Source: Triatoma infestans
Lineage: Eukaryota; Arthropoda; Insecta; Hemiptera; Reduviidae
Direction: 5' to 3'
DNA: 64,000 bases
NCBI GenBank assembly: GCA_011037195.1
Contig: JAAEAF010014387.1
Location: forward strand, 62,001-126,000
Position numbers and translations under genes: made by a program. Each line of letters begins with the position of its first letter. Positions within the stretch are counted from its first letter, which is position 1. The notes beneath the pieces were generated by a model. That model was not told the DNA's origin. It was given only the letters and a program-made list of their open reading frames with translations, and searched no databases. Below are positions 22,571 through 35,700 of this stretch, in pieces.

Positions 22571-23630
22571 ATTGCTACAGTATACCAGGGAGTATAAAGT
22601 TGGAAACCTGGTAGCTGATAGTTTTGTATGTTTCCGTAGTGCACCAGCTTCCACAATTCCAAATATGTCTAATAATTTCTTTTAACTCTAAGAATTTGTC
22701 AATTTTGTTAAGCCGTTGGCATGCCAAAACATGGTTTAAAGGGATTCGTTGGATTTCTCAAAAAGTTTATTTGAGTCTCTGATTTAATAGCCGTAAGTCA
22801 CTATTTAATTGAGTCTCTGATTTAATAAGCCGATAGTCTCTGATATCAAACGTAAGTCTTATTTGATATATGGGTTGCTTTGTTTTGGCGACTACTGTGA
22901 TCTTTTAGTTTGTCTTTTGGACTTATCCAGGTGGCGTGTGAGTTCGCTATTATCATCACCTCCACTATTCTAAGTGATCAATTTCCTAAATTAAGGGATT
23001 TCTTTTTGTTTATTACTTTTTTATTAACTTTTTTTTTGGACAAGAAATAAAAAACTCTAACTTGGACTTTTAACAACCCTCCTTGATCTCTTTTTTTAAC
23101 CAATTAATTTCGGGCCTTATTTAAATAAGTCATGTATACATATGGATGAATTTATAATAGAGCCTAGGCCAGAGCTGGGCATTATTTCAAAATCCCTTAA
23201 TTTCAAACAACTGATGATGAAATGATTGTTCATTATTTCGCTATTTGAAATAACCAATAAATGCAGGAATAATGTTTTTTCTGTTCTAGATACATAAAAT
23301 AATCAATCACGTTTTAGTACGGTCTCAATTTAAAAACTATTTCTAATAATATTCCAAATAAGTTTTTGGAAATAAATTATTTCAAAGATTTTTTTTTGTA
23401 AATAATAAGTTTTTCAAATAATTGTCCGCTTTGGTCTAATCAGCTATTAATCCAGTTGGAGGGGTGGGAAAAGCTAGCAGCCATGTTTGTGTACTTTCTA
23501 ACGTACCCTAACCTGTACGTTTAGGTTCTAATCATCCATGCCTGAAGTATGGTTATATCAGGTTTTGTCAACCTTAGGTTATAAGTACTTATCAATGCCT
23601 ACGTTGCAGCTAAGTGTAGTAGAAAATAAA
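22571..23630. other. Upstream region of the 53BP1 gene
   Basis: Includes a short direct duplication (TTGAGTCTCTGATTTAATA at 22771 and 22810). The promoter and any 5' UTR exon should lie here. I cannot place a start site: no clear TATA element is seen at a convincing distance. CGTTTAG at about 23518-23524 could be a splice acceptor for a 5' UTR intron. Confidence 0.35.
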
Positions 23631-25264
23631 ATGAAAAGCGATGAACTCGAATTACAAGACACCAGCCCTAATTCATCTTCCTCTGGGTCTCTTCCTAGTT
23701 TAATAACAACCTCAAGTATGTTAGCACAAATTTAAATTTCGTTATTTTCTTCAAGTGACCCTGTAAAAATTTTTCTTTTTCAATTTATTAGTGTAATTAT
23801 TGCATGAAATAGAATTTTTAGCTATCCTGAGGTAACTGTAGAATGGTATAATGTAAAATTATGATTTACCTAATAGAATGTCTTTAAAAATTGCGTTCTA
23901 ATTTCCCAAAAGTTCAACAAATCGGTTGAGCTTATTATGTATCACTTTAAAGGAAAACATACAAATTATCAAACGTAAAAACTAGTGTTGGATAATATAA
24001 TTTGGAAGATAATTCAGTTGTAAGAACATGCATCCTTTCAAACTTTTTGTGTACCATTTGACAATTGGAAACGACTATTTTAATTTAATAGGTATTCAAT
24101 ATTTTTAAGGTAACACGACTTAATAAAGAATTTGCAGTCTCTACTAGATTATTATGTTTTTTGTGTTTTGATTAGAAAAGGATGTGTTTGAGTTCACAGA
24201 CAATGGTTTGGAGGATTTTTCATTTCCATTTCCAAAAAATTTAAAGGTTTATCCAGCAAAAAATCGTAAGCCTTTAAAAAGGTATGTATAGGCATTTTTA
24301 TTTATTTCCATTTTTAAATTAATCTTTTTTTTTCAATTTCCATTCTCTCATTTTTATTTCATTTAATTCCATTATTTAATTTTGCTTTACTATGGATTAC
24401 ACTTGCAGAAATTAATTCTGTAATTTATATTTTTATTTAAAGAATTGCAAAAGTTGTAACTTAAATTGTGATAATTTGTGTTCCCATTTGGCATTGCGAT
24501 TGATTTACTCCTATAATAATTTTAAAAATTGAATTATCAAGTATTAAATTTTAAAATAGTAACTCATTATTAAATAAAAAGTGGTCACAACCTTTATTCT
24601 TTTAGCTATTATTTTTATGGTCTTTTTTATAATAGCTGTTACTTATTCAGTTAATTTATATCATTTTGTTTATTGACTTACTTATTCGTTAAACGAATCG
24701 CTTTTATTTTAGTTGCATTCATGATTTTGATGAATCTCCCGGAACACAATCAGAAATGGCTACAAGAAGAATAGATCCTACATCACGAGAAGAAGTGATG
24801 TGAGTATGTTTCTTTAAGTGATATATATACACTTCGAATGAGCTCTCCGCTCATGGTCACGGTTGGTTGATATATTCTCATAGTTTCATTCAATTAATTC
24901 TCTATTTCTCCATTTGCCCGTGTCTTTTCATTCTTGATGTTGGCGCTATTCTTTGTATACCTTCTGCTGATACGTTAATCACAGCAGTGAAACTAGCATC
25001 CAATAATAGGAATCACCTTAGGAAAGGTCTGTACCTCGAGTAATCAGCTAGGTACTTTACGCCAAGCTGGGTACTCTAGCATTCTCTAAGAAAAAGAATT
25101 ATTTCATTTCCAAAACTTTCCAACTGCGATAGCACCCCGTTTTACTTTCTCTTACTCCCAGTAAGAGGAAGTATTGTAATCGTGTCAAATTTTCGATATC
25201 GAGTTTTCGCACGGAAATATTCGTTTTGAGGTCCACTGAGTCCAAAAAAGTGGTTTTTAGCAAT

Positions 25265-25311
<47 letters not shown>

Positions 25312-28300
25312 ATGTATGTGTGTGAACAGCATAGCTCAAAAACGAAAAATCATAGAAAGTTGAAACTTGATATTCCGTTTAGGTATCACCATAGGATCTG
25401 ACAGTAGGTCAGCGGTCAAAATTCCTCAACCTCTATACTCACTATAAAATTCCTCAATTCACTATATGGTTTTTTTCAGTTTTTTACAATTTTTTCCAAA
25501 ATGGCTCCAACGATTTTCTTTAAACTTGGTATATCAACTACACATACAAAAATCTATAATTTTTATCTGAAACATTTTTCCGGAAAAATGCATTTAAAGG
25601 CATTTTTGGGGGAGGGGGTGGGTGGATTGTCTTCTAAAGTGCTATTTCAGTTTATTACACAATTCTGTATTGAAATAATATTAATTAGAATTAAATGTAT
25701 TGTTAATTTCGAGTTTGAAAAAATCGGATGACCGGAAGTGCATTTTTACTGAAATGTATTTTTCAGTTTTCTAGTTTTTCTCGAAAACTGCTCCAACGAT
25801 TTTCTTTAAACTGGGAATGTGAATTATACATATAAAGAGCTACAACTTTTATTTGAAACATTTCTCTTGCTGAAGTCCTTTAAAGGGGCTTTTGTGGCAG
25901 GGGTAGGGTTGTGTATTTTTTCTAATGCGCTATCATAGTTGATTATACAATTCTATCATCCAAACAAAATTAATTAGAAATCAATAGATGGCCAAAATTC
26001 CGAGTTTCAAGAAAATTAGTAAACTAGAAGTGCGCTTTTACTGAACATATTCAGTTTTCGACGGACTCCAAAGAATTTCATCAAATTGGTACACAATTAG
26101 GTACAATTAATTGCATAAAATTTGTCAATTAGGTACAATTTTGAAAACTGGAGTAAGAGAAAGTTGTGTGAGTGTTTCATTAAGTGTGCTTCTCTTAATA
26201 ATCGAATTGTGTACAATCGATTGTATTGGCGGGAATTAATGTAGGTTACTCTGGTAGCAGGTTAATATACTCTGCTAAGATCATAACTAAAAATGCTCTT
26301 AACAGTCAATGACGCTGACTAGAAGATAGTGTCAAATTATTATTATTATTATGATGAAGTGCCTGTTTGATTATGTCTGCGGTAATTATAACGAACTCTT
26401 CTATTCTAAATAAATATGCATGCTACGACGGATAAAATAGCAGATGTTATCTAGGTCATTCATAAAATATCATTATGACTTCACAAACAAAAATGGAGAA
26501 ACAAATATTCTTAAATGAGTATCTAGTCTTTTTCTAACATGCATGCCTTTGGATGGTTTATGACTTAGCACTTATGAATTGCAATGTCTCCTTGTATTTT
26601 TCTTATTTCTTACCTCTTTTCCATGTTTCTTTTATTACCAAAGTGAGCTGTAAATTTATCTTTTATTTTCTGTGTAATTTATCTTTTTCCTTTAGGAAAA
26701 CCCGACCAATATTGGCTTATCAGAGGTTTACAAGCCCTCATCCTTCTGGTGCAAAAGGAGAATGCAGACTCTTTGACAGTTATGATGAGATAAAGTAAAT
26801 AATTGAAAATTTATGACTGACTTGATGGATTGAAGTGTTTTTTTTTAATGGTTAATTAGTAACAGAAATTTTAAAAAATAAGTTAACTGTAATAAAATAT
26901 TTAAAATGATGATGATATTTTCAGATCCGATCCCAATATTTATTGCAAAATACCTTCAGAAATGAAAGCTGAATATGAAGAAAGTCAACGGATTGCCACA
27001 TCAAAAGGTAAAGAACAGTTTCAGTGCGTACTATATTATAATAATTTTTTATCTGATTATAGTGTTCCAAAAATATAGAATTTGATTAACCATATACATG
27101 ACTTGATTAGATAGTGTGGGTTAATGTGTTTATATTCGTAAATATTTGACGTTCATCCAGCATCTTGGACGCCTGCCTTTTTCTCGAAATCTATGATCGT
27201 TTAAAGAAAGAACAAAGTTCTTTGAAGGACTCATATGATTATTTTCATGGGAATGTAAATTCAAAGTTTAAAAGCATATTAAATGTTTCCAGAAGCATGT
27301 ATAAATCATTAACTTCTTTTTCAAATAGAAAACGAAAACCTATATGAAAACGGCCCTTCATATAGTTTAATATGTATATAATCCAATTTGATACATACGC
27401 TATGTTTAATGTGACCATACATCCCGTTTGGAAAGGGACTTTCCTGTTGTCCCCAAGCACAGCTTCGGGAAATATCCCGTTTAAATAAGCAAAGAATATT
27501 TGAAGCAGTGGACTTTGTTCTGTGATGAATAAGAAATACTTGAATGGGCGAATTTAACCAAAATACTTACATGTAAAAATTCGAAGTGTAATGGATGTAT
27601 TGATTGAAAAGGTATTTATTAATTGTAACTAAGATACAGAAGTATTTGATGAGTATTCACTGATTTCTAACTACATTACACCACAAAAAGTGACCGAATG
27701 GAAAATTGGGAATATTTAAACTGAAAGTCGTTGGGTGGAATTGTTCAGACACTTCCACATCAAGTATTTGAATCATACGAATTCAATAAATATTTAATAA
27801 ATTTTGTCAACCTGGCATTAATGCACCTGTAGAAAGAGACTTTCCAGAGCCTTTCTTCTCTTATGAATAAGTGGTGGATGAGCGATAAAACACAGTTGCA
27901 GTCGCACTACGTTAAAGCAGTGTTATAGACCTAAGTAAATTTGAAGCAATGCTGCCAAGAATTTCTTTCTTTTTTTTTTTGTTGACATCAACACCAAACA
28001 TACTTTAGAAAATTTGTACTTTTACTTTAGAAAAATACTTTCAGAAACAAATAAGACCGCTAATATTTATTTTCACGTACTCATTCCTGAAAGAATAAAA
28101 ACTAGAAATATGCATCATATTCTTGAATACACATACCATTATCTAAAAATTTGTAGATATCCTGATTAACAGTAAAAACTAATTGGGACACGATAGCTAT
28201 CATTTGCTATCATGTTTAAGAGCACATACTCAGAAGTACGTTTTTACTTAAATCACCTGTTTCAATTTTTCACCGTAGAAAGCCTAAAATAAATATAATA

Positions 28301-31300
28301 TGTTTTTTATAGTACTGGAGAAGTTGCTATCTTCAAGTTCTTCCTTTACTGTTGTAAGTACATTCAAAAAATGTGTCTTTTTTTTTTATTAATATTGTAT
28401 AGAATTAAATCCTGATAATTGGCTCAGTTTAAATTATTAATGATATTAAATATTTAATAGGAAAGTGTAATTAAAAATTTCTTAGAAGATTCCAATATTA
28501 TCCAAGAAAGGATGGCCATTACAGAAACTTTATTGAAAAGTGTGAGTAAACATTTTTTTTAAATTCTTCTTAAAATTGATTATCCAGATTTTTTTTTTGT
28601 ACCAAAAAAATAAAAATGAAACGACGCGTATTCTCCCTGAAAAAAAAAAAAAATTAATTCTTACATACTTTCAAAGTAATAAATTTTTGTATATATGAAG
28701 TATGCAAATAGCAGGAGAATTAACTTTTTTTTTTAAATGCAATTATGTATTTTCACATATTCCAGAAAGCACCCAAATTAGTTTCTGTTAGAATCAATAA
28801 TCTCGAATAACTTAATTTTCAATGTTTTTGTTTGTTTTTTCGCAATTATTTGTAAACAGTTTCCAGATTGATTATACACTTTGTTATATTTGCCATTCCT
28901 ATTTTTCACCAAGCATTTTGACGAGAAAACTAATTTTCGGGTGTTCAGGAATATGTAACTTTTGGGTATCATCTAATGTGGCCTTTCGATAGATTTCCAG
29001 TTTATTAATTGTTTATAAAGAACATTTCCTCATAGTAAGAATTTTGAAATAATAAAGTCTGTTGCTGTGGTTGGGTCCACAGAGCTGGAAATCATCCTAG
29101 ATATTTCCTCGTAAGTGTATAAACTGATTTTGCTCTATGCAAGTCTGGTATTATCGCACTGTTTTATCAAGACATCCTGATGAAGGCATACGCCCAAAAC
29201 CGGTCTATGACCTGTGGTGATGAAGCAGGCTATCACGGAAAATATCTCTGATAATACAGTCTAGCTTTCAATCAGCCAAATTTTGTTTGTAAATTTAATT
29301 TTTCTTATTTTTATTTAGGAAAAAGTTGAGCTTTCAAAGATGGAATTATTAAAGAAAGTCAACAATTGTTATGAACAAATAAATTCGCTGATGGTAATCA
29401 GAAATTATTATATTGCTTTTTTATATTATTTCTGCATCACAGTATTTCTGGATTTATAAATTAAACTTTTTTTTTAAAGGAAAATATTAGTAAAGATATC
29501 AAGAGTACAAAGAAAATTGAAGAAAAAATTCAGCATTTTCCAAAGAATGGTATTGATAAGCAGAAAGAAAAAAAACAACTGGTAGATTCTGGCGAACTAT
29601 CAAAAAATGTGAGTAACATTAGCGATAAAGAAATATAATTGTAAATATTCAGTGAAAATATTTAATACATTCATCTTTTATTGGCCTAAATTACTAAGAT
29701 ATACTATTGTTAAATATTATTAATTTTAAGGGAGCAGCTGAAATTGTAAAGAAAGAAATTCAAATGAAGTCTTTTTATGCAAAATATATATGTACATTAG
29801 GATTCACCGTAGATGATAATAAACGTGAACTTAAAGCTGTGTCCATAGAGCAGGTATTGTTTATTGAATATTTTCTCTTATTTTGAATATTTTTATACTT
29901 GGGTAAATATTCTGGAAATAGGTCTACTAATTGATTTCAATACTGAGTCTGAAATTAGTGCTGTAGGTTGTACGATATTATCAACTCACAATTGTAACCT
30001 CTTTATTTAAATTGTTTGATCTCTGCTGCTATCTTTTAAAATAACATTCACGTCACAGAAAGAATGATCTACTTTAGGAGAGAGGTTGTTAATGATAGTT
30101 GTCCAAACCGATTGTCACATCGTGCATGAAGTTAATGGCTAACTTCATATGTAGCACTTTTAAATGGTATAGTGTTGGGTAGAGTGGTTCCTCTACCATG
30201 TTTAGATGTTAGATTAAACGAATCAATAAATATTAAGGTTAATCCTTGGTTTATACAACAGAATTAGTATTGAAACATAAAAAAATCTAAGAAAGATTGT
30301 CACTAAAAATACGCTATAAATAAAACAAATTGTTAAATTTAAAATTTATTTATCGTTTCGGGCACCAACCGTAGAGAGTTAGACGTTTTCTGCTCCTTAT
30401 CAGGTCTTAAAGAAGGACACCAAACTTTTAAATCCAAAAAGTTTTTTCTGTGGTTCCAGCCAATCAACATTTTGTTTGTTTTATTAACAACGGCCAAACA
30501 TAACTATTTTTTATATTATGACATTGTATGCTGCCTGAAGTGACTTTAGAGGTTTTCTGGTGGGATTTAAATAGTTTTTAACGAAGGGAAAGGAGTCTAG
30601 ATTCGTTATCAAATAATTTTCAAATTATAAAATTTATTTATTTTTAATAAATTGGTAAATCCTTGCAGTTTTATATAATATAAAATTTTAAATATTAGAT
30701 GAATCGTGTAATGGATAGCCACTTTGCTGTACTTAATGAAATAAAACCTTCAAAAATGTCTCTTTCTTCAGGATCATTGGCTGACCATTCATCACTTTCT
30801 GAACCTAACAGTGTCCAAAGGTTGGTAGAATGATAAAATTAAATAAATGTATTTCAATAATGTTTTTTTGTTAATTATAAATAATAGTAATTTAGGAACT
30901 TTCAGCTACATTTGAATCTGATTACTAGTTGAATCTGTTTTTTTATAGGTCACTTGAAAGTAGTATGTATTATATCACAATAATTTTTCTTTTTGAAAAT
31001 AAGTATTCTTCGAAATGCTAAACTTCATATAGTGTCTCTTGTAAAGATACATGAAATGACCTCAAATCAGTAATTTATTCATTTCTTTAGATTTTTTGAA
31101 AATTCTACTTTAATTACTTGACGCATTTTTTTTTACTAATTCAAAAGTATTCAGTAGATAAAGAAGAGCTATGTATAGAATATTTATCAGATGTCAATTA
31201 CTTATCTTTTTTTTTATTTGCAGCCTTCCACTGCCAAGGCGTTCTGTCCCGGATTCATCGTCAACAAGTTCAGCTTCTGTTCAAAGTAGAACAAGTGAGT

Positions 31301-32770
31301 GACTTTTCAGCATTGCATTTGCATAAGAAAACAAACCCTAAATCGATGATTTACAGATTTTTTAGGTATATCTGAAATTGTGACCATGCTTCTTTATATT
31401 GATCTAATCAGTTTCATATTTTTATTCTTTATGAGATTTCGATTTAGCTAGACTACACAGATATATTGATTTCCACTTTTCGAAGTTTCATTCTCACACA
31501 TTTCTAAAGAATGATTGTGTCCAGACGGACATAATCTTTAATACAGTTAAGATAAAGAAATATTATGACAAGTCACAATATCAGCTTTGCTAAGAGGCAT
31601 GTTGTGGCAAATGCAAATCCTAGATGTTGCCCAGCATTGCGGACTCAACCATCTCTGCAATAAGAATGTCATTTGAACATTACTCACAATATATTGCATA
31701 TTTTATTTCAAATTGGCCCAAGCTTTAAATTTACCTGAATACTTTCATAGAATTCTTTTTGATCGCGCCACAGACTAGTCAACTATTTTTCTGTTTTGTT
31801 TTGAATTTTCCAATATTTGAAATGGATAATAAAAAACAAATTTCAAATTATTGCCACTATTCTATGAAGATATAATTTTTTTTCTAATTAGAAAGTACTA
31901 ACCGAACAGTGATACTCTCGGGAAATCTCAAACATATCGATGTTATTGTATTACATATCTATAGTGAACGGTCTTATAAACGTTTCTGGATTTTTCTTGT
32001 TTATTACAATGAAGTATGAGGCCTGAAACACATATTGCTACACGAGTTCTTCAATCACCATGTTAAACCAAAATTCTATTCGAAATTCGAAGACTAAAAT
32101 TTTTGCAAACTTCAGTTAATCAATCATACTGCAATAAAATATCATAGACTTCAACTTTCAGTTGGTTTTATATCCTAAATGTTGCCTTGTTTCAGGACAT
32201 TCTCATCAATTTGCAATACCACACACATTCGTAGATAGAATTTTGCAATATAACCGGCCTAAAACTTGTTGTTGTAAATGTTATTGCACATTGTTGAAAC
32301 CAAATGATTTGGTTAGTTCCAGTTCTCGTTCAGCGGAATCTCTCGCAACTTCTAATGAAATGTAAGTGTAACTTTAATTAGAAACAATTTTTGTGTATGA
32401 ATTTGTGAAACTTTTTTTTTTTTTTTTTTTATAATTTCTTTATTCTAATGATCAACTTGTAACATCGACAATGTAAAATTAACAAACAATTCTAGTTTTT
32501 TGCTTTTTTTTGTTTTGTTTTTGTTTTTTTAGATCAAGCAACTCTTTAGAAAATTCTTGTACAAAAATTGAAGGGATTTCATCAATAGAAACACTTTCTT
32601 ATTCTAAGGAAAATTTTGTAAAAGGTATTTCAAGTACATCATCTAAAGGTGCACTTTCTGAAGAAATCCTATCTATTAACTTGCACAATTTATCCAACTC
32701 TGAAGTGAACACTTTTCCAGAAGAAATAAAAAATAGCTCTCAAGTGCCAATTTCAAGCACTCCTTCAAAG
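23631..32770 (+). CDS. TP53BP1: 53BP1 exons 1-14: N-terminal half
   Basis: Residues 1-502. Exons 1-5 give an acidic, Ser/Thr-rich start (MKSDELELQDTSPNSSSSGS), FEFTDNGLEDFSFPFP, and YQRFTSPHPSGAKGECRLFD; TQSEM and ESQRI contain S/TQ dipeptides of the kind ATM-family kinases use. Exons 7-10 (about 168-303) are rich in Lys, Glu, Leu and Ile in a coiled-coil-like pattern (FLEDSNIIQERMAITETLLK, KVELSKMELLKKVNNCYEQI), a candidate self-association region by analogy with the vertebrate oligomerisation segment. Exon 13 holds a dense CCCKCYC cluster near residue 395. Exon 14 is Ser-rich and low complexity. No enzymatic domain is seen. Confidence 0.8.
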
Positions 32771-35700
32771 GTTAAAACAGTTAATTAATGTTATCTTTCT
32801 AATCTATTTTAGTAATAATTGAAATTAATTCGATATTTCAATTAAATTTAGTAAGGTCCAATGTTGGCCATGTCTTCGTGTGAAAAAACAAAAAAAAAAA
32901 AAGCACCAAAAATTAGTTCGACTCTACAGATAATGTTAATTTCAACCGTTCGAAGTTTTTATCGCAATCTTTTTGTTATATGCAATGCAGATAAATACTG
33001 TTTTCATTTAGTTTATTAGAAATAATTGCCTTTTTTTGCTATTTTAAAATTATCCTTCCTTGGAAATAAATTACTATTTTCTTAATGATCACAAGCATTT
33101 CTGAATTTTAATACATTCTAACTTAAGGTAGTGATTGTTTTAATGATTTCATTGCTTCATTAGAAATGATTCAATCTTATGCTGATTACATAATTTCATT
33201 GCAAACTAAAGAGAGTTCTTAAATAACTCCACAATGATTCCACATCGGCATATCGCCTTTACAAAACTGTTGCGTATTTATAGCAACAAATGTTCCATCT
33301 AGTTATCTAATTGCATGATATGTCCGTAGCATCATTTTTGGGCAATCATTTTCAATTAATATGAAACGGAAGTTGCTGTTGAGCTTTCTCTTCTAAGTAT
33401 ATAAACACTTATATTGTAATATGATTGTATTGGGGGGTAAATTTAATTAATAAATAATTTTAATTTATCATTTAAATCTTCTCTAAAGGGATTTCGTGAG
33501 GTCTGTGTTTATATAGAAGTTGGGGGAGGATGAAAAAAACAACTAAATATATACATTCAAAATATATAATTAAATAAACAGTATATGTCAAAAATTAATA
33601 AATACAATATTGAGATACAACAACATAAGTGTCTTGTCATTTGGGCTAAATAGCTTTTTATAAAACTTACATATTTTACATATATTCTAAGTTGAAGAAG
33701 GTTGGGTTTCTTGGAGCACTTCCACCACTCACTACTGTAACATGGCTTTTTCTAATGACGGACTTCACTTTTTTTATGGTACAAATTTTGAACTGACACC
33801 CTTCCCTAAAAAGGTCTACCTTATATATTCTACCTCCACCCCGGAGAAAGTGAGAAGAGGGAAATTCCCTTTGTCCTAAATAAATGTAATGATGGGGGTA
33901 GGCCAGCTATCTCGTGACTCAACTAACTGTTTCTTTTATGCCTTCTAACCTTCAAAAAACCCAAATTTATAAATATATACATCGGAAAATTCCCTACTTT
34001 ACAATCATAAAATATTTAACAAGAATATATTTCGATACAATCTATATTTATTAATTCTTCCAAAGATTACACATTACAATATATTATTTTATAATATATT
34101 ATATGGTTGAAAATTTTATTGCTACTGTTTATTACTAGCCTGAGTCGGGTTATTTGAATATTTTATATTTATTTATTTATTAGATGGTTACGAAAGAAGA
34201 AGACCAACAGCAGGAATCTGAAGTGAAAATGCCAACTACAAAAGATTTGTTTGTTTTTGGATGTTGGATAAATAAATATTATCCAGGCAAATTGGAAGGG
34301 GTTACTGAAGAAATATGGAACGATTCGGAGGAGCCATTTAATGTTATTTTTTTGGACGGTACTACCAAAATGTTGGCAAATGTATACATAGTACCAGTGT
34401 CTATGATAAATGCCGGTGTTGATATCATGTGTGACGTGGGAAACGGTTTGTATGTAGAAGGAACCTTGATGGAAATTAAAAAGTAAGTTTATACTGTTTT
34501 AAAGGAGATATCCATCTTCTGATTTAGTAATTAGATTTGAACGTTTATCTTTCAGAAACAAAAAAAAAAAATATGTTCGTAATATTTGTGGACTTATTCC
34601 TTACAACCTGTTAGATTCTATTGTTTATGTCATTATAGATGTAATAATGCAAAGAATGAAGAATCTTTGCAGTTTTTAGTAAAGATTGGAGATAAAATCA
34701 AGAGTTTCCCTTTTGAAAATGTCTGGTTTTACAAATTAACCATCAAACAACTTGGAGTTACTCCTCGAAAACCTCAAGTTTTACATTCAGGTGCACCTTG
34801 TCAGTATCTTTTTTATAAAAACAAAAAAAAAACAAAAATAAAGTATGGTTATTTATATTTGAAAATATTCATTTCATTTATAATTGATATTATGATTTAG
34901 TGTCAATACTCGAAGGCAAGCGTCTACTTCGATCTCAGTTTAAAACACCTCATAGAGACATGCAGGTATGATGGTTTATTGCATAGTTTAATTTAACATT
35001 CTATTTTTTTTTTTTTTTTTTAAATGTCCATAAAAACAAACAAAAAAATAGCGCTTCATTTGGAAACTTATTTGTGGGTTATTTTTATGGATATTTTTAC
35101 TATTGCTGAAATTATTTGCTCTAATAGAGGAAGTAAAAATGAAACACACGCACCATTTCTTCTTACTACCATTTCTCAATTTCCAATTTGTTACATTTTC
35201 TTCTTACACATTCTTAATGGCTATTTAATATATTTACATACTTGTTACATATTAAACATATTTATCGCTTTTATATATTAGTTTGTTTTATTTTTGAGTG
35301 AAATATGTAAAATTAATAGAAATAATAGTCTAAAATTCTAAGAATAAATATAAAAATTTTTCTAATAAGATTTGCAGTAAATTCACTTTAGTAACGTAAA
35401 GATAGGCCTCTTTCACTTCAAACATAATCTGTGCTCTGGATTTTTGGCTTTCGCTGGATCACGCTAGGAATGATTTCAGCTGACAGTCATAGGGTTTTTC
35501 AATATTGAATTATGCCAACCTGGAAACTATTTGGGTCAACTGCAGGAGCTCTGATTTGCCTTTCCAACTCCCACCCGGCTTGAACTGTTTTAGCAGGTTT
35601 GGCCAGGACACATGGATACCATTCAGTGTTTGATTACTCCAATTTGAATAGGTGGCATTAACCTCAATAAGCAAAACGTTCTATTTCCTCAGCTAGTAGT

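Noticed and set aside
23538..23630. Earlier in-frame ATG for 53BP1
   Set aside because: Possible, but the added 31 residues are hydrophobic and unlike the acidic start that follows. A CGTTTAG acceptor nearby could mean this stretch is 5' UTR. Kept as an alternative only.
25099..25339. Histidine/threonine-repeat frames
   Set aside because: Translation of the (GT)n tract in a Helentron-like copy.
27165..27347. 60-codon frame in 53BP1 intron 5
   Set aside because: No matching splice phase with exons 5 and 6, and no recognisable domain.
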